This document shows, in pieces, positions 49,399-61,710 of a stretch of DNA of 64,000 bases. Source of the DNA: Phascolomyces articulosus. Taxonomy: Eukaryota > Mucoromycota > Mucoromycetes > Mucorales > Lichtheimiaceae. The stretch lies in the NCBI GenBank assembly GCA_025677815.1, contig JAIXMP010000038.1:293443-357442 (forward strand), written 5' to 3'. The first letter of the stretch is position 1; each line of letters starts with the position of its first letter. The notes beneath the pieces were generated by a model. That model did no database searches. It saw only the letters and a program-made list of their open reading frames with translations, and was not told the DNA's origin. Both the position numbers and the translations under genes were made by a program.

Positions 49399-52300
49399 TC
49401 AACATATGTAATGGATAAGGATATGTATACCCAAAAAGAGTATAATAGATGATGGGGATGTATAATATAAATTTGATAAAATGACCACTATATGAAAAAT
49501 TAACATGAATATAAGTCACTGTCCAGACGTTTTTTTTCTCAAAATCGTGTGTGATATATAAATAATTTTCATATATAACATACTTTGATATGATATTATT
49601 ACCGAACGTCATCAGAATCAAAAATATGAATAACATTGGAATATCATCCATGATAGATAATAAAGATAATGATGGGGTATGCCAGCCCACGACAATCAAA
49701 TCACGTACGTAAACAACAACTTCTGGAATATTGTAGGGAAGGAGTGCTGACATGAATAGGAGAATTAACTATGAACAATGTTTCATTCCCATTTAGTCAA
49801 TAGACGGACTAGTAGAATCAAGATTATTATATACCATGTTCAAAAAAAGGAAACGCCCATTACCTTATTACCAGGAGATCTTCCAGTTGCAACCAAAAGC
49901 CAATAAATATAAATGGTAGTAACAATAACAGGTACAGGAATAATTCGCATTGATGTCAGTGAAGCACTCACAGCCAATGTCTTTGCAACCGAACTTCCCA
50001 TCAATGGTGATAATTGTTTAGGAACGATACGGCTCAGTACGAATACCAAGGAGTATATAATAATCCATATAACATATAAGATACCTGTACCAAGGAAAAG
50101 AGATACACTTGGTAACCACCAAAAATCAAAACCTGTAGGTATACCTAATACCAGGCCAGATATACTGCTAAGTGCTATAAGACAAATAAGCGATCGTGCT
50201 ATATCAAGACTGCCTATATAAATAATTAGTAAGTGCTTATAAAGTAGACATGGCTTTGATCAAATATAAACCACACACACATAACGTATCCCTCTAAAAA
50301 ACATAAAACCAATCCCCATAATGTGAAAAGAGAAAGAGGAATATATATTACCATTTACAGATACAACCATAGCCATAATAAACATGGATGTCACGATAGA
50401 TGGACCATAACGAAGTACACATTTTCCAAGACTACCATACCAATCAATGTTCAAGGTAGCACGACCATGGACAGCTTCTGGTAATTTCCAAAAATTGAAT
50501 TGTAAAAATTCTCCAGAATCACCAGATCCGTAGAAATTTACATCAATTGAAACGTCATTTCCGATCAATCCAACATGGTACTTGCTTTCATCACCTATTT
50601 TTTGTTCTATCATAGGCGCAAACTTATCATTATCCTCATTTTTTTGTTTATCATAATATTCTGAATATTCTGTCCATTGTACTGTGAGCTTGTAGGTTAA
50701 AAGTGGATGATGAATAGCTAGGAATTGGATAGTTGAATAAAGTTGTTGAGAAGGAAGCTGGAATGATACACCTCCTTGAGTAGTAGCTATTTCCCAGATC
50801 GATTTATCTATGACAGTCGTCGATGGTTGATTCATTGTTGCCGTAATGAATGTTTGTGGATCATTCCCATATTCCCACACTCCCACATTATCATAACCCT
50901 GCATTTGCTTATGATTCAATTCCAAAAACCAGGATGCCTTGCCATGATATGCGGGATGGTGCCCTGTTGGTAGCGAAGATGGTAATAATTTGGCCAAATG
51001 GGTCACGTCTACTGTACATTTTGAATCTTTGCATAAAAACACACGTACGCGTCCCTGCAGATCGTTGGTCATCAGATTAAATACAGCATTATCTCTATTA
51101 GTACTATAAGCGTTGTCATCATCACCGATAGGTATCGATATCAACGTCAGTTGAGGTGTATCAGATGCACTTGTATCCAAACGTTTAATTGGTATGTTTC
51201 TCGCTTTTATCACGTGTGGTTTCCCAACTATTTATAATAAAAGCCATCCAAATTAACAACCTATGTTAGAATTATGAATAGCTGATTTTTACTATAAATA
51301 TAAATACACAAAACATACATGGAAGACGAGGTATATCCAAAGGTGGATTAATAAAATGATTCTCAAACACTTGAATTGGATTCTTTCTGATTCCATTGGA
51401 TGGTTGTTGCACACTCTCCACGAGTGCTGCTGAGACTACACGTACAAGTTGATTGCACCATAATATTGCCATATGATCACAAGATGTCCATACTTTGGGG
51501 ATCCCTGTTGAGAATACCGTTATACCTCCCATATCAACTGGCAATATTGCTGCATCCGAATTAACAATATTATCGGATGTACCTCCTGCGAGTGATACTA
51601 GAGTAATATCTGTATTGTTATGAGTTTTGGATGAAAAATTGATCTGATCATATACACGCTCCATTTTTGGACCCAAGACAATTGGTTCCATGGTATGCGG
51701 TGTTGCAAGAGTAAGGATGGTATGGATTGTATTGGATCGATAATTAGGTAGCGTCAACATTAATCTGGCAACAATTCCACCCATGGAATGGCCTACAATA
51801 AGAACGGATGAGGTTTTTGTTGAATCATAAAAAGAGAGAATCTTTTCAATAGCATCGTTGAGATATTCGGCTTGATCAAAAAGTAACTGTCCACTAAGTG
51901 CCGAAAATTCCTCGTTTAGATCCACTGAAAATAAAAAACAAAAGCAAAATTGGATGTAAAATATATGTAAGTAGTCCATTTTTCCATTGAAATACCCAAG
52001 GCGCCCTCTTGTAATTCACTAATAAGTACCCGTAAAAAAATCAATTGTTGCTCCTTTTAGTTTCTTTTGTTTATAGTAATAAGAAGATGTCGCAGCGATA
52101 GATCTAACTTGTTTGTAACTTCCTGCATGACCAGGGATAAATAACGCAGGAACACCACTTATCTTTTATTAATTTATTTGTTTATTTTTTAGCTATATGT
52201 GTCAATATATCGAATTATGTGATATTGTTTTATAAACTCCCCTTATCCACTTTATCTATATATTTACCTCGTTTGGATTATCCAGAACAGTTTCACGAAA

Positions 52301-52507
52301 AAGATAAAGTTCATATTTATAAGAAAGACGTGAATTAGGTTTAGGTACAATATGGACATAAGACGGACGCGAATATGACATTGTACACGATTGATCATCG
52401 CGTTGTTGATGGAGAAAAGAATCGACCATGAACCACAAAATAGTTAATGTTAGCAATGCAATGACACCACGTAAATGCCATGATTGGCTATTACTGCTAT
52501 ACAGCAT
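49399..52507 (-). CDS. BST1: GPI inositol-deacylase PGAP1/Bst1
   Basis: Seven exons (52268-52507, 52030-52162, 51319-51924, 50352-51227, 49864-50213, 49603-49768, 49399-49487) give 2460 nt, 819 aa (yeast Bst1 is 1029, human PGAP1 922). Residues about 13-30 form an N-terminal anchor (VIALLTLTILWFMVDSF), followed by the family signature GVPALFIPGHAGSYKQVRSI and DFFTVDLNEEFSAL. The lipase motif VGHSMGG has nucleophile Ser171, and MGGIVARLMLTLPNY follows. After a lumenal beta-rich region the last three exons encode several membrane helices. It removes the acyl chain from inositol of GPI anchors in the ER, a step needed for efficient export of GPI-anchored proteins. The start codon ATG at 52507 overlaps the stop of the upstream METTL4-like gene (TAATG); it was chosen because it puts the anchor helix at the N-terminus. 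Confidence 0.92.
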
Positions 52508-53964
52508 TATAATGTAGGGTGGTCTTTGTTGGTGTCGTTTGCTTTTATTATAGTAGAAGTAGTGGTAGCAGTAGCAGTAAAAGAAGAACAAGTAGAGACT
52601 GGGTTAAAAAAACGCATATGCTGAAATTTCAGGCACTCGTTTCCCCAGCTTGTCCAACCGGGTGTTAAACAACGAGCAAACATTTCCAAACATTTGGGAT
52701 CCTCTAGTAAATAAGGTTTTAATAAGGTATCCAAGGGAGGCTTTCTTGAATGTCGGCAACATGGTACACTGACAATAGCATATTGTTGTGGTATTGTTGT
52801 TATTTTGTTCGTTGTAGTGGTACTAGTAGATGCTCGGATACCGAGGATCAATTGCTCGTATGGTTTTCGATGAGGGGAATCGAGTGGAATAACCGGTTCA
52901 TTTTCTGTGGTCACTTTCAACCAGTACCAAATCCCAATCTCTTTTAATCCCCAGGATTTAAATAGTTTATCAATGATAAAGCGACGAAATTTTGGCTTGT
53001 TGGTTACCCACACAGCAACCACACCTTCTGGTGCGAGTAATTCTGGTATAGGAATTTGGAATAGATCATATATATCTTGGGTTTCATATTTGGATGATCG
53101 TCTTACTAAGGCAGTTGTATTTTTTTTATAAGAATGATAAGTATACAAACTTTTTCTCTCTTTTTAGTATGTTGATAAAAATTGTACTGTATCTGCCTAC
53201 CACTCTTATTTGGCCATGGTGGATCCATCACAATCAAATCCCGTTTTCCAGATTGTTGTACTATTATTGACGTAAAACCCAACATATTCCAGTAAGTATC
53301 ATCCATAATCCATCTTGGTTTCCCATGCCAATTACTTTCCCCTCTCGTATTTTTTTTCATTACCATAGGATACAAGATCTGTCATGCCAGTAGTCAAATC
53401 ACTCATAAGAAAAGCTGATCGAGGAGGTACCAAATATTGGTTTTCATTCAATAAAATCATCTTGCAATAATCAAAAGAAGGATTACATATCACTTTATGA
53501 AACACATCCAAGATTTCCGTTGTGACTGACTCTTGTTCGTAGGTTGATAAATCCAATTCTTCATGGTCGTCTTGGTGAAAAAATCGTTGTGAAGCTTGTG
53601 CCAGTTCAATCAAACTAGGAAAATCAATCGGATCACCAGGATCATTGACATCATTGACATTATTTTGTTGATCCTTGTCATGATCTATTAAGGTGGCTTC
53701 TTTTATTGTTGTTAGAATAGGTAATAGAAATGGTCGTGCGTTGGTTTCGTGCCATTCGGCTGTATGGGTTTCACTGTCATGACCACGTTTTCGTTTTTGT
53801 CCAGTGATCTTTGTCGTTGTTGAGGTTGTATAATAAGGTTGACATACATTGAATTCACCATTCCGTAATTGAAACTTTTTGGATTCAGTTATTAATCCTC
53901 GAGAAAACGCTTTTGCGCAATCAATAACTGTAAAGCGTTCTGTAGCAGGTTGACTAGCACTCAT
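52507..53964 (-). CDS. METTL4: METTL4-like MT-A70 adenine-N6 methyltransferase, frame broken at an A8 run
   Basis: Two exons (53201-53964 and 52507-53105) total 1363 nt, one more than a multiple of three. The first frame runs to a stop just after an eight-A run (53350-53357); the second frame picks up immediately and carries the catalytic motif. Without one A the frame would read through as 453 codons. Recognisable pieces are YLVPPRSAFLMSDL (conserved upstream block), VMDPPWPNKSVRRSSKY across the intron (DPPW catalytic tetrad plus NKSV-R-S..Y of METTL4), then VAVWVTNKPKFRRFI, WGLKEIGIWYWLKVT and GNECLKFQHMRFF. MT-A70 enzymes transfer methyl from SAM to adenine N6; METTL4 acts on U2 snRNA and possibly DNA. 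Either a sequencing or assembly indel, a recent frameshift, or slippage could explain the break. The gene ends on top of the PGAP1 start. Confidence 0.85.
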
Positions 53965-54974
53965 TTGTAGGAAAGAAGGGAGATTTTCCCAAGATAAAAT
54001 TTATTTTGTTGTCAGTTTTTTGATAGTGTGTAACTTTTATATTAATGACCTTTATTCGACAAATGCACAATCTCAAATACTTTACAAAGGATACAAATGT
54101 TTCAAATACACTTTGAAAAAAATATTATACGTATATATAATCTTTAGTGAGTTGTTCTTTAATTCATACCTATTTACTTTAATACACAGCTATATTTCGG
54201 TTGCCATGATCAATTCCATCGAAATATACAACAAATCGTTTAATATATAAAAAGATGTAGTTAATTGTAATAAATTGATCCCATCTCATCAAAATATTGG
54301 ATGAAACGAGAATTTTTCCTTCGTTGTCTTGAAAGTTTATTACGAAGACTGTGTTCTTCGTGCTGTTGTTGTATGGAAGAAAGATGGAAAAAAACAAATG
54401 ATGCTGCTGTGCAACAACAAGCATTAAACCCAGAAGCTAATATTAATAATGCTTCGGCCATTATATAGGAGGGTAATGTATACCTTCTCATCATCTTATA
54501 ATCTACTATGGGAAGATAGAGATGGAAAGAAGGCTCTTTTTGTTAAGGCGGAATCGGTTCCTTTATTTATTACAAATATGATTACCAGAAATGGAATTTT
54601 GGTTGTACAACGGAACGTATTAAGAATAGTGACACAGAAAACAGATCTTCCTGGAGAAAGGAACGGGTTTTATAACTGACATTTTATGAATAAATAAATC
54701 TCTATATGATATTCATCAAGTTATAGAAGATGTAAAATAATAAATTGAATTGGATGATATGAATCAATGGTGAATGTTTTAATATATATGATCTATGATA
54801 TATCAATCATGATATAATGGAAAACCTATTTCATCTGATTTGAACTAGACACATGAAAGTTTTTGTCCATCTTTTTTTTTATTACTCCACCAAAAAAAAA
54901 GCTATTTTGCTGTACCTTTTTTTCTTTTTCTTTCTTTTTTCATTTATTATCTAATTATTCATATTGCTTTTTAC
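53965..54974. other. Divergent intergenic region between METTL4-like and PEX16 genes
   Basis: AT-rich, with a pyrimidine-rich leader at about 54860-54960 before PEX16. A 77-codon minus frame at 54261-54494 has a hydrophobic N-terminal helix; it is listed separately with low confidence. Confidence 0.4.
54261..54494 (-). CDS. Possible small membrane protein, low confidence
   Basis: Frame of 77 codons from ATG 54494. Residues about 10-38 are hydrophobic with a Cys cluster (LLILASGFNACCCTAASFVFFH), then a Gln/Glu/Arg-rich tail (HEEHSLRNKLSRQRRKNS). This single-span plus basic tail arrangement resembles small ER or mitochondrial membrane proteins, but I recognise no family, the overlapping opposite frame is also open, and there is no splice evidence. 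It could be chance in a 1 kb intergenic region. Confidence 0.25.
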   Translation of the reverse strand: MMRRYTLPSYIMAEALLILASGFNACCCTAASFVFFHLSSIQQQHEEHSLRNKLSRQRRKNSRFIQYFDEMGSIYYN

Positions 54975-56418
54975 ATGTTCAAACGGTTATCTCTTGATAC
55001 ACATTCTCGTATCGAACTTATCGAAGATGCTGTTCGAGCAGTAGCACTTGTTCTTCCTGGTAATACAAATAAATAATTTACCCAGTGAATTCATTTATGC
55101 TGACAAAAAAGAAAACCCACTTGTGGCCATATAAACGAAATGAAACATATATTTTATAGGACGATTCGAAGATGCTGAATTATGTGCACAATCATGTAAA
55201 TTGTCTTTGTTTCTTTTTTTTTTCATATAAAAAAAGTTCATGTCATTTGAAGAAAGACGGCTTTTGTATTTATTATTATTATTATTATGGCTATATAGTA
55301 ATGTCTGCAGTAAATATTCTATGTTTACGACATACTCATTGTCTTGTTCGTCAACAAGATGAATTATTGACGGGATTCAATGCACAAATTGAACAACAGT
55401 ATTTGAAGCATAAACTAAGTAATATAGCTGCACTTACACTGAGTGTGGTGTCATATACAGAAGTTGTGTTTGAAATGCTTGTGCATAAATCAAAAGAAAG
55501 TGTAAATCAACGTTGGCGCTGGATCGCTGGTTTGGAAGGTGTAAAGTAGGGTTTTTTTTTTTCAACAAACAAATGGTATTATCATTTTTTATATTGTACA
55601 AAGATAATTATGTAGTAATATATATGATCATCTTTTTATTATTATTATATAGAGTGATTTTACGACTTATTTTGTTTTATGCAACTCGTAAAAAAATGGT
55701 GATTCATCCAACTCATTTTGCTCGCGGGGATGAAGATGATAAAATCAATCTTGCAACACTGGATACTCGGATAGGTATTCCTGCTTCATCTACATTATCT
55801 GGCTCATTACCACGCTTGGGTTGGGCCCATGTAGCTGAATTATTATGGATTTTCAGACCTTTAATATATGGTAAAAGATCTTTCTATTTTTACTGCCAAC
55901 TTCTTTCCAGGATGACACAAATAAAATTAGATAATTTTAAATCGAACATGACTATTATTATTAATCATGAATGTGTATAGTGGGATTGATGTGGAAACGA
56001 AGCAAAAAGAAAAATGCAAAAGAGGGTGAAGAAAACGACAGCTGGAAACCATGGATCATTTCACTAGGAATTGATTTAGTAGCCCGGTTAGCGCGTGAAA
56101 TGCAACCTATGACTCCTTTGGAACGAGAAGAATCGCGTCGAAGAGATTATTTACTTTTATTTTACTTATTCCGCCAACCTTTTTATGATTTCTTTACAAG
56201 GTAAAATATCAACATATGTATTGAGGAAAAGGAAGAGAGCGAAGATTTATGGATACGCCGGTTTTATTATATTAATGCATTGGTATTTTTATAGGCCCGT
56301 TGTCGACATGTTTTGTGATGCAACTGAGCATCGACCCTTAATCTCAGTTTTTGCTGCAGCATTAAGTGATTATCGACCTTTTTGGGAACAATATTACTTT
56401 TGTACTTCTGGATCATAG
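54975..56418 (+). CDS. PEX16: Peroxisomal membrane biogenesis protein Pex16
   Basis: Six exons (54975-55059, 55160-55195, 55299-55545, 55653-55870, 55981-56200, 56295-56418) total 930 nt, 309 aa; human PEX16 is 336. The conserved N-terminal block reads IELIEDAVRAVALVLPG-RFEDAELCAQSLMSAVNIL, split across the first two introns. Later blocks are LSVVSYTEVVFEMLVHK, RWRWIAGLEGVKVILRLILF, PRLGWAHVAELLWIFRPLIY, SLGIDLVARLAREM and the C-terminal PFYDFFTRPVVDMFCDATEHRPLISVF. Pex16 inserts in the peroxisomal/ER membrane and acts as receptor for Pex3 during membrane assembly. The N-terminus is slightly shorter than usual, so a small upstream exon is possible, though the sequence before the ATG looks like a pyrimidine-rich leader. 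It is convergent with the glutamate-cysteine ligase gene. Confidence 0.93.
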
Positions 56419-56758
56419 ATAAATACGCATTGATAAATAGATCAAGGAAAGTAAATAAAGTAACAGTTACTGGAATATTTTTTTTGTTGTTTAATATATA
56501 GTATAGTTTTCATTCTAAAGAAAAAGAGTATATGTTTGCGAGTGTATAATGAAAAATTATATACGAAGATTGTTGATTTAAATGGCTGCATGAATAAATG
56601 TGCGTGTATGTGCGTGAATATAGTTGTAGTGTGAAGAAAGATAATAAAATTTGTGCAAAAGAAATATAAAAGCGTGTAGAAGTGTATGTCTGTGTGAAAT
56701 AAAAAAAAATAGTGTATAAAATACAAAGAGAACAAAAAGAAAAGAAAAGAAAAGAAAT
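56419..56758. other. Convergent 3' region
   Basis: Lies between the PEX16 and GCL stop codons; A-rich with GTGTG-type repeats. An AAAAG-type repeat at about 56735-56757 abuts the GCL stop. No gene seen. Confidence 0.4.
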
Positions 56759-59462
56759 TTATGCATCGAAATCACCAAGTAATTCAGGGGCCTTTAATTC
56801 CCCTTTTGCAATTCGATCCACAGTATTCACCAAATCAAATGTAATTTCAGGTGACACTACTGAATCTTGTTTATACTGTGGATGGCTTGTTACCAAGTGT
56901 CGTAAATAAGTAGCACCTGTCATCAATTCACCACTTGCTCGCTTACTTATCAATGAAAGGTATCTAGTAAGTTCACATCTTGTTTCGATGTCGATATTGG
57001 TGCTGTTGAGATAGCTGTGAATCAAAGGAATAAAACCAGGGAATCCATGGTCCTTGCCATTGATGATTTCATTCATGGTCATTAATTCGAATTCATCCTC
57101 ATCTGCAATATGACCATTGCCATTTGCCGCGTGTGGTTGTCTGTTTCCATCACCTAATGAAACAGAAAAAACGTGTGAGCGTGAGAAAATTAAAAGATAA
57201 GAAAAATAAGGTTGCTACCAAAATAACAACTTACTAGTGAAAACATTCTTTCGGAAATAAAATTTATCGTTAAGAACCGATCCGCGCTTATGAGCTGTTG
57301 CCATGTTCTCATCCACCTAATAATCCAGTCTTTATGAGTAAAAAGAAAAAACCCAATACCTTATTTTCTTTTTTGAAGTATCAAATAATAAAATTTTCAT
57401 TTACCTTAGTAATAGGGATGTATAAATTCAATCCAAAACTCAAAATTACTCGAGTCAAAAGTACAATAAATATGGAAAAGGCAGCATTTTCAAAATCTGT
57501 TAATTGTACTTCCATACTACGGAATTCGACACGCCATCCAATATCAGAATTTGGTGGCGGAGGCTTGAAACGAACTGTTTGCCAATTTGTGGATTGAAGA
57601 TTCTATTTTATAAACATTAATATCTTAATGCTTTTTTTTCTTATTTTTCCTCTTGTCTGCTCCTCCCACTAATTACCTCAAAATGATCCATAGAATTTTC
57701 ATCATCTTGATCCAAAAGTTCCTTAAAGATCACAAGTGGATCTCGAATAAATAAATGTGCCATGTGCTTTGCTAATAAGTCATCTACGTCATTGTTTCTA
57801 AGTTTTTCATAAATATCCTTGTCATATACCAAATCGAGATCATTGTATTTGTTCTTGAACAAATCATTATTTGATATATAAGTATCAATAGAATCATAAC
57901 GTGACTTATTGATGACAAATCGATCGTTCTTTAATGGCTATATGGATATACACATTGTATATGAGTTAATCCTTGTATTTTTTTATTCCTCATCATGATC
58001 AACATTCCAAACTATGGATCATATTCCGTCTCCAATAAAATTATTACCTTAAGACCACGTTCTTCTGCTGTTCGATCATCCACAGCAGCTGCAATCACAT
58101 TCCAACGAGCATCCACATCAGCAAGATAACCACGATATATGGGAGAAGCGCCGGTAAGTGCCAACTACATATTAAGTACCCGATTATATATATATTAGAA
58201 TCCCAAATACCATCATTTTGTAATTTCCTATTTTTATCTCATTTTGCTCACCATTATAGGTGCAACAGGTGCTAAATGATCATAAAGATGTCGAGCTTCA
58301 TCGATATTACAAGCTTGGAATGTAATTTGAAGACAGCAACAACCCATACCAAAAGCCATTGCATCCATATAGATATGATCTGGTTTTGCAGCTCCATTTT
58401 TTGCTTCTTTGTCATGATCAAATACTTCTCGGTCATAGGGAATCGTTGGATCAATAAAAGGTTGGGGTGTGTTCTTATCATGGAAAATAGGCATATTAAT
58501 TTCAACCTTTGCACCACGACGTCGACGGATATTAGCAGTTAATGTACTATATATTAACAATAAAAACATTCACATCATTTCCATTATTAATATATCCGAT
58601 CCAATGCAAAAAAAAAAAACCATCGCTGAAAGCTCAAAGCAAAAACAGATAAACAATTTTTATATACTTACGGGAATCTAGCATGAGGATTGATCACTTC
58701 GTCTGGAACAAACATACTTTGACAAGCTTTACCATGGGGTTCAGCATCAATTTCCAATTCATTAGGACATCCTAAACGTGGATAATTCACCAAGGTCACT
58801 GGTATTTCATTGGGTAACATGGCTGCACATGCCAATTGGCGTCTCTTCTTCATGCTAGACTCCACCATCATTAGATCTCGGAAAGTTGCCCCGTAAGGTT
58901 GTCCAGGTGTACCTTCAATCATAAACCGACCATATTCTGGTCGCCATAACGCTTCCGGAGGTTGCCTAAATATACCCCCCAAAAAAACCGACGGCATTCA
59001 ATTTTAACTGCTCCGTTCATCTTCTCTATTCATCTCACACATAGACACATATAACATATACATAATGACCATCTTCTCATCATTTTTTCAATATAAACTT
59101 ACGTTGTCTTGCCATCCAAATAGTCTTGTTCTGATTTCTGCAAAGTGGCAAGAATATCAAAAGCACGTAAAGAAAGTTTTGTTTGACGATTCTCCTTGTC
59201 AAGTTTCACTACTACATATTCAACCTAGAGAAAAAAAGACAGTTCCCCCCATTCCCTGAATGGTTATTCACTTGATCTACAGTGCCATGAAGAAAAAGAA
59301 TACGATACATACCTCATCGCCCCAAAGAAGGCACTGCTTTTGTCTTGAACGTTGCTTTCTGTACACTGACAGGAACTGATCGATGCCATGCGATCTGACA
59401 TGGTCAGCATATTGTTTGGCGTCATTCCAATGAAGAGGAGTTCCCAAGGATAGTAAACCCAT
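56759..59462 (-). CDS. GSH1: Glutamate-cysteine ligase catalytic subunit
   Basis: Nine exons on the minus strand (59313-59462, 59103-59224, 58672-58965, 58252-58546, 58048-58164, 57677-57937, 57405-57602, 57235-57316, 56759-57153) sum to 1914 nt, 637 aa, as long as human GCLC. It begins [20 protein letters not shown] and contains family blocks [96 protein letters not shown] and [30 protein letters not shown]. It catalyses the first and rate-limiting step of glutathione synthesis: ATP-dependent joining of L-glutamate (gamma carboxyl) and L-cysteine in the cytosol. All splice junctions keep the conserved blocks intact. It shares a 445 nt divergent promoter with the phosphoesterase gene. Confidence 0.96.
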
Positions 59463-59907
59463 GGCTTAAATAAGTTTTATACTTTTACGTGACCAAAAAA
59501 AAGAAATAAAAAGAAAAGAAGCGTGTTAAGAGAAAAAGAAAGAAGCAAGAAAATCCTGAGTAAAGTACCGATTTGAACTTGTTATTTCCTCTTGTATTTG
59601 TAATCAACCGGCGCCACAAAAAAAAACCTCTTTTTTGGTGATGTATAGTCACTTGTCAGTCTATATCATTATTATTATCATCTATTAGCTTAATAAGTAA
59701 ATATATATATAAGAACCTCTCCTTTTTATTATTATTATTATTATTATTATTTTATAATAGTGATAATCACATAAACAAGCTCTAAAAGTAATATAAAATG
59801 AAGGTGGGAGAAAATGAAAATCGCGACATATTTTTCTTCTTTTTTTATATTATTATTGTGTTTCGAGTAATATATAATATATAAACAAAAGAGAAGAGAA
59901 AGGTATC
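59463..59907. promoter_or_regulatory. Bidirectional promoter region (GSH1 / phosphoesterase)
   Basis: The 445 nt between the two divergent start codons must contain both promoters. Visible are an (ATT)n tract at about 59727-59752, AT tracts at 59700-59712 and 59871-59882, and a purine-rich minus-strand leader next to GSH1. No clear stress-factor site could be assigned by eye. Confidence 0.5.
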
Positions 59908-61710
59908 ATGGTTTTTATCACGCAATGGATTACGCTATTGTCGACATTGTATCATTTGTCCTATGATTATTATGGAGTTAGTGCAGTAAATAATGTAGAT
60001 GGTGGCACAATATTATCTACAGCAACAGTACAACAACAATTTATAAAAACATTGGTAGTATTGATGATGGAAAATCATAGTTATGATCACTTTTTAGGCG
60101 AGTATAGTCAGATCCGGAAAGATGCTGATGGGTCAAATCCTACAATGTGCAACAAGCTTGAAGGAGACGATATATGTGTAACCTATGATGGTGCTTTCCA
60201 GTAAGTCAAGAATTCGTCATTTTGCTATAACCTGATTGGGTTATTGTAGTTGCATTATATTTATATTTTTTTTTTATTTGCAACAAAAAAAAAAGTACCG
60301 AAGAACCCGAGAACTTCATCCCCGATGTTGATCAACAAATATACAACCTCAAGTTTGGCACAATGCCATCTTCCTCTTCAAAACCAACCATGGATGGATT
60401 TGTTGAAAATTATATGCGATATCGAGAAAAAGACAAAGCAAACGAAGTCATGCAAGGCATGAATCGAACTTCATTGCCTGTATTATATAAATTGGTGGAG
60501 GAATTTGCTATCTCAGATGTAAATTGTTATCTATTTATAAGCATCAATATATATATATATATGCAATTCACTAACTATATACACTTGTGTTTGTTATAAA
60601 AAATAGCGATGGTTTTCTTCTGTGCCAGGTAAGTAACTGATAGTTAATATCTTTTAGTGCAAGAATAGAAAACCTTTTCATTTTTTGCTGACTCTCCGCT
60701 CAAATTTTAAAAAAACAAAATTGGTGAATTTCCGAAATTCTGATTGTTTTATAGGTTCAACATTTCCAAACCGAAATTTTCTACATGCAGCAACAGCAGG
60801 TGGTGTGGTCGATAACACAATCCCAAAACTAGGATATCCATTAAAGACAGTCTTTGAAGCATTGGATGAAATTCATGTTAGTTATGGCATTTATTCAGCT
60901 TCGCCCATGCCATCCAGCTTATTGTATCGCTATTTTCGATCACCTTTTAGGAGTCCTGGAAAATCCATGGAACAGTTTTATCAAGAGTGTAAAAGTGGCA
61001 CTTTGCCTTCATATGTGTATGTTGAACCAGCTATGTATGGTATTGATCAGCGATTACGTAATGATCAGCATCCACATGCAGGTTCATTTTATGATATACG
61101 ACGCGGTGAACGGTTTTATAAAGAAGTCTATGAAGCTTTGAGAACAAGTCCACAATGGAATGATATGCTATTCCTCCTTGTTTGGGTAAATCATGTATCC
61201 TTTTATAGAATATGACTATATATTTTATGTTATATGTGAATGTATGACATAGTAATTAATAATACTACGTGGTTACTTCTAGGATGAGCATGGTGGGTTC
61301 TTTGATCATGTACCACCGTAAAGTATCATTTTACAAATGTGTATTTATTATATACTGATAAGATATGTTGGTTACTGACGTAACTTTATTTTTGGAAACA
61401 ATGATCACACAGACCAGATAACGTACCTAATCCGGACGGAATTACTCATCCGACATTTGATTTTACTCGTCTCGGTATTCGAGTCCCTGCCATCTTTATA
61501 TCACCTAGAGTTCCTCGAGGATTATTGACTCCAAAATCTGATGTGTTTGAACACTCTTCAGTCTCAAGCACCCTTCACGAATTATTCGGAATGCCGCGTT
61601 TGACAAAACGTGATGCTATCTCCAGACCGTTCCACATGTATGCTAATTTGACAGAACCTCGTACTGACTGTGTAATTACATTACCAGAACCTGCTTATTC
61701 TTTGACATGA
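59908..61710 (+). CDS. Secreted phospholipase C / phosphoesterase family protein
   Basis: Six exons (59908-60200, 60296-60518, 60607-60628, 60755-61185, 61283-61317, 61413-61710) total 1302 nt, 433 aa. The N-terminal ~25 residues are a plausible signal peptide (VFITQWITLLSTLYHLSY). The phosphoesterase (PF04185-type) signature ENHSYDHFLG spans residues 55-64, with metal-binding residues. The block ISD-RWFSSVPG-STFPNR is assembled from three exons, including a 22 nt microexon. The C-terminal motif DEHGGFFDHVPPP is typical of non-specific phospholipase C and fungal acid phosphatases of this fold. The likely activity is phosphate-ester hydrolysis (phospholipids or organic phosphate) outside the cell or in the secretory route; the exact substrate is not determinable. 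Confidence 0.9.

Noticed and set aside
53408..53459. 52 nt intron that would repair the METTL4-like reading frame
   Set aside because: It would remove the conserved VPPRSAFLMSDL block and its boundaries are weak; a one-base homopolymer difference explains the frame better.
56578..56778. Minus frame rich in Phe/His between PEX16 and GSH1
   Set aside because: Low-complexity 3' flank; overlaps the GSH1 stop and has no domain.
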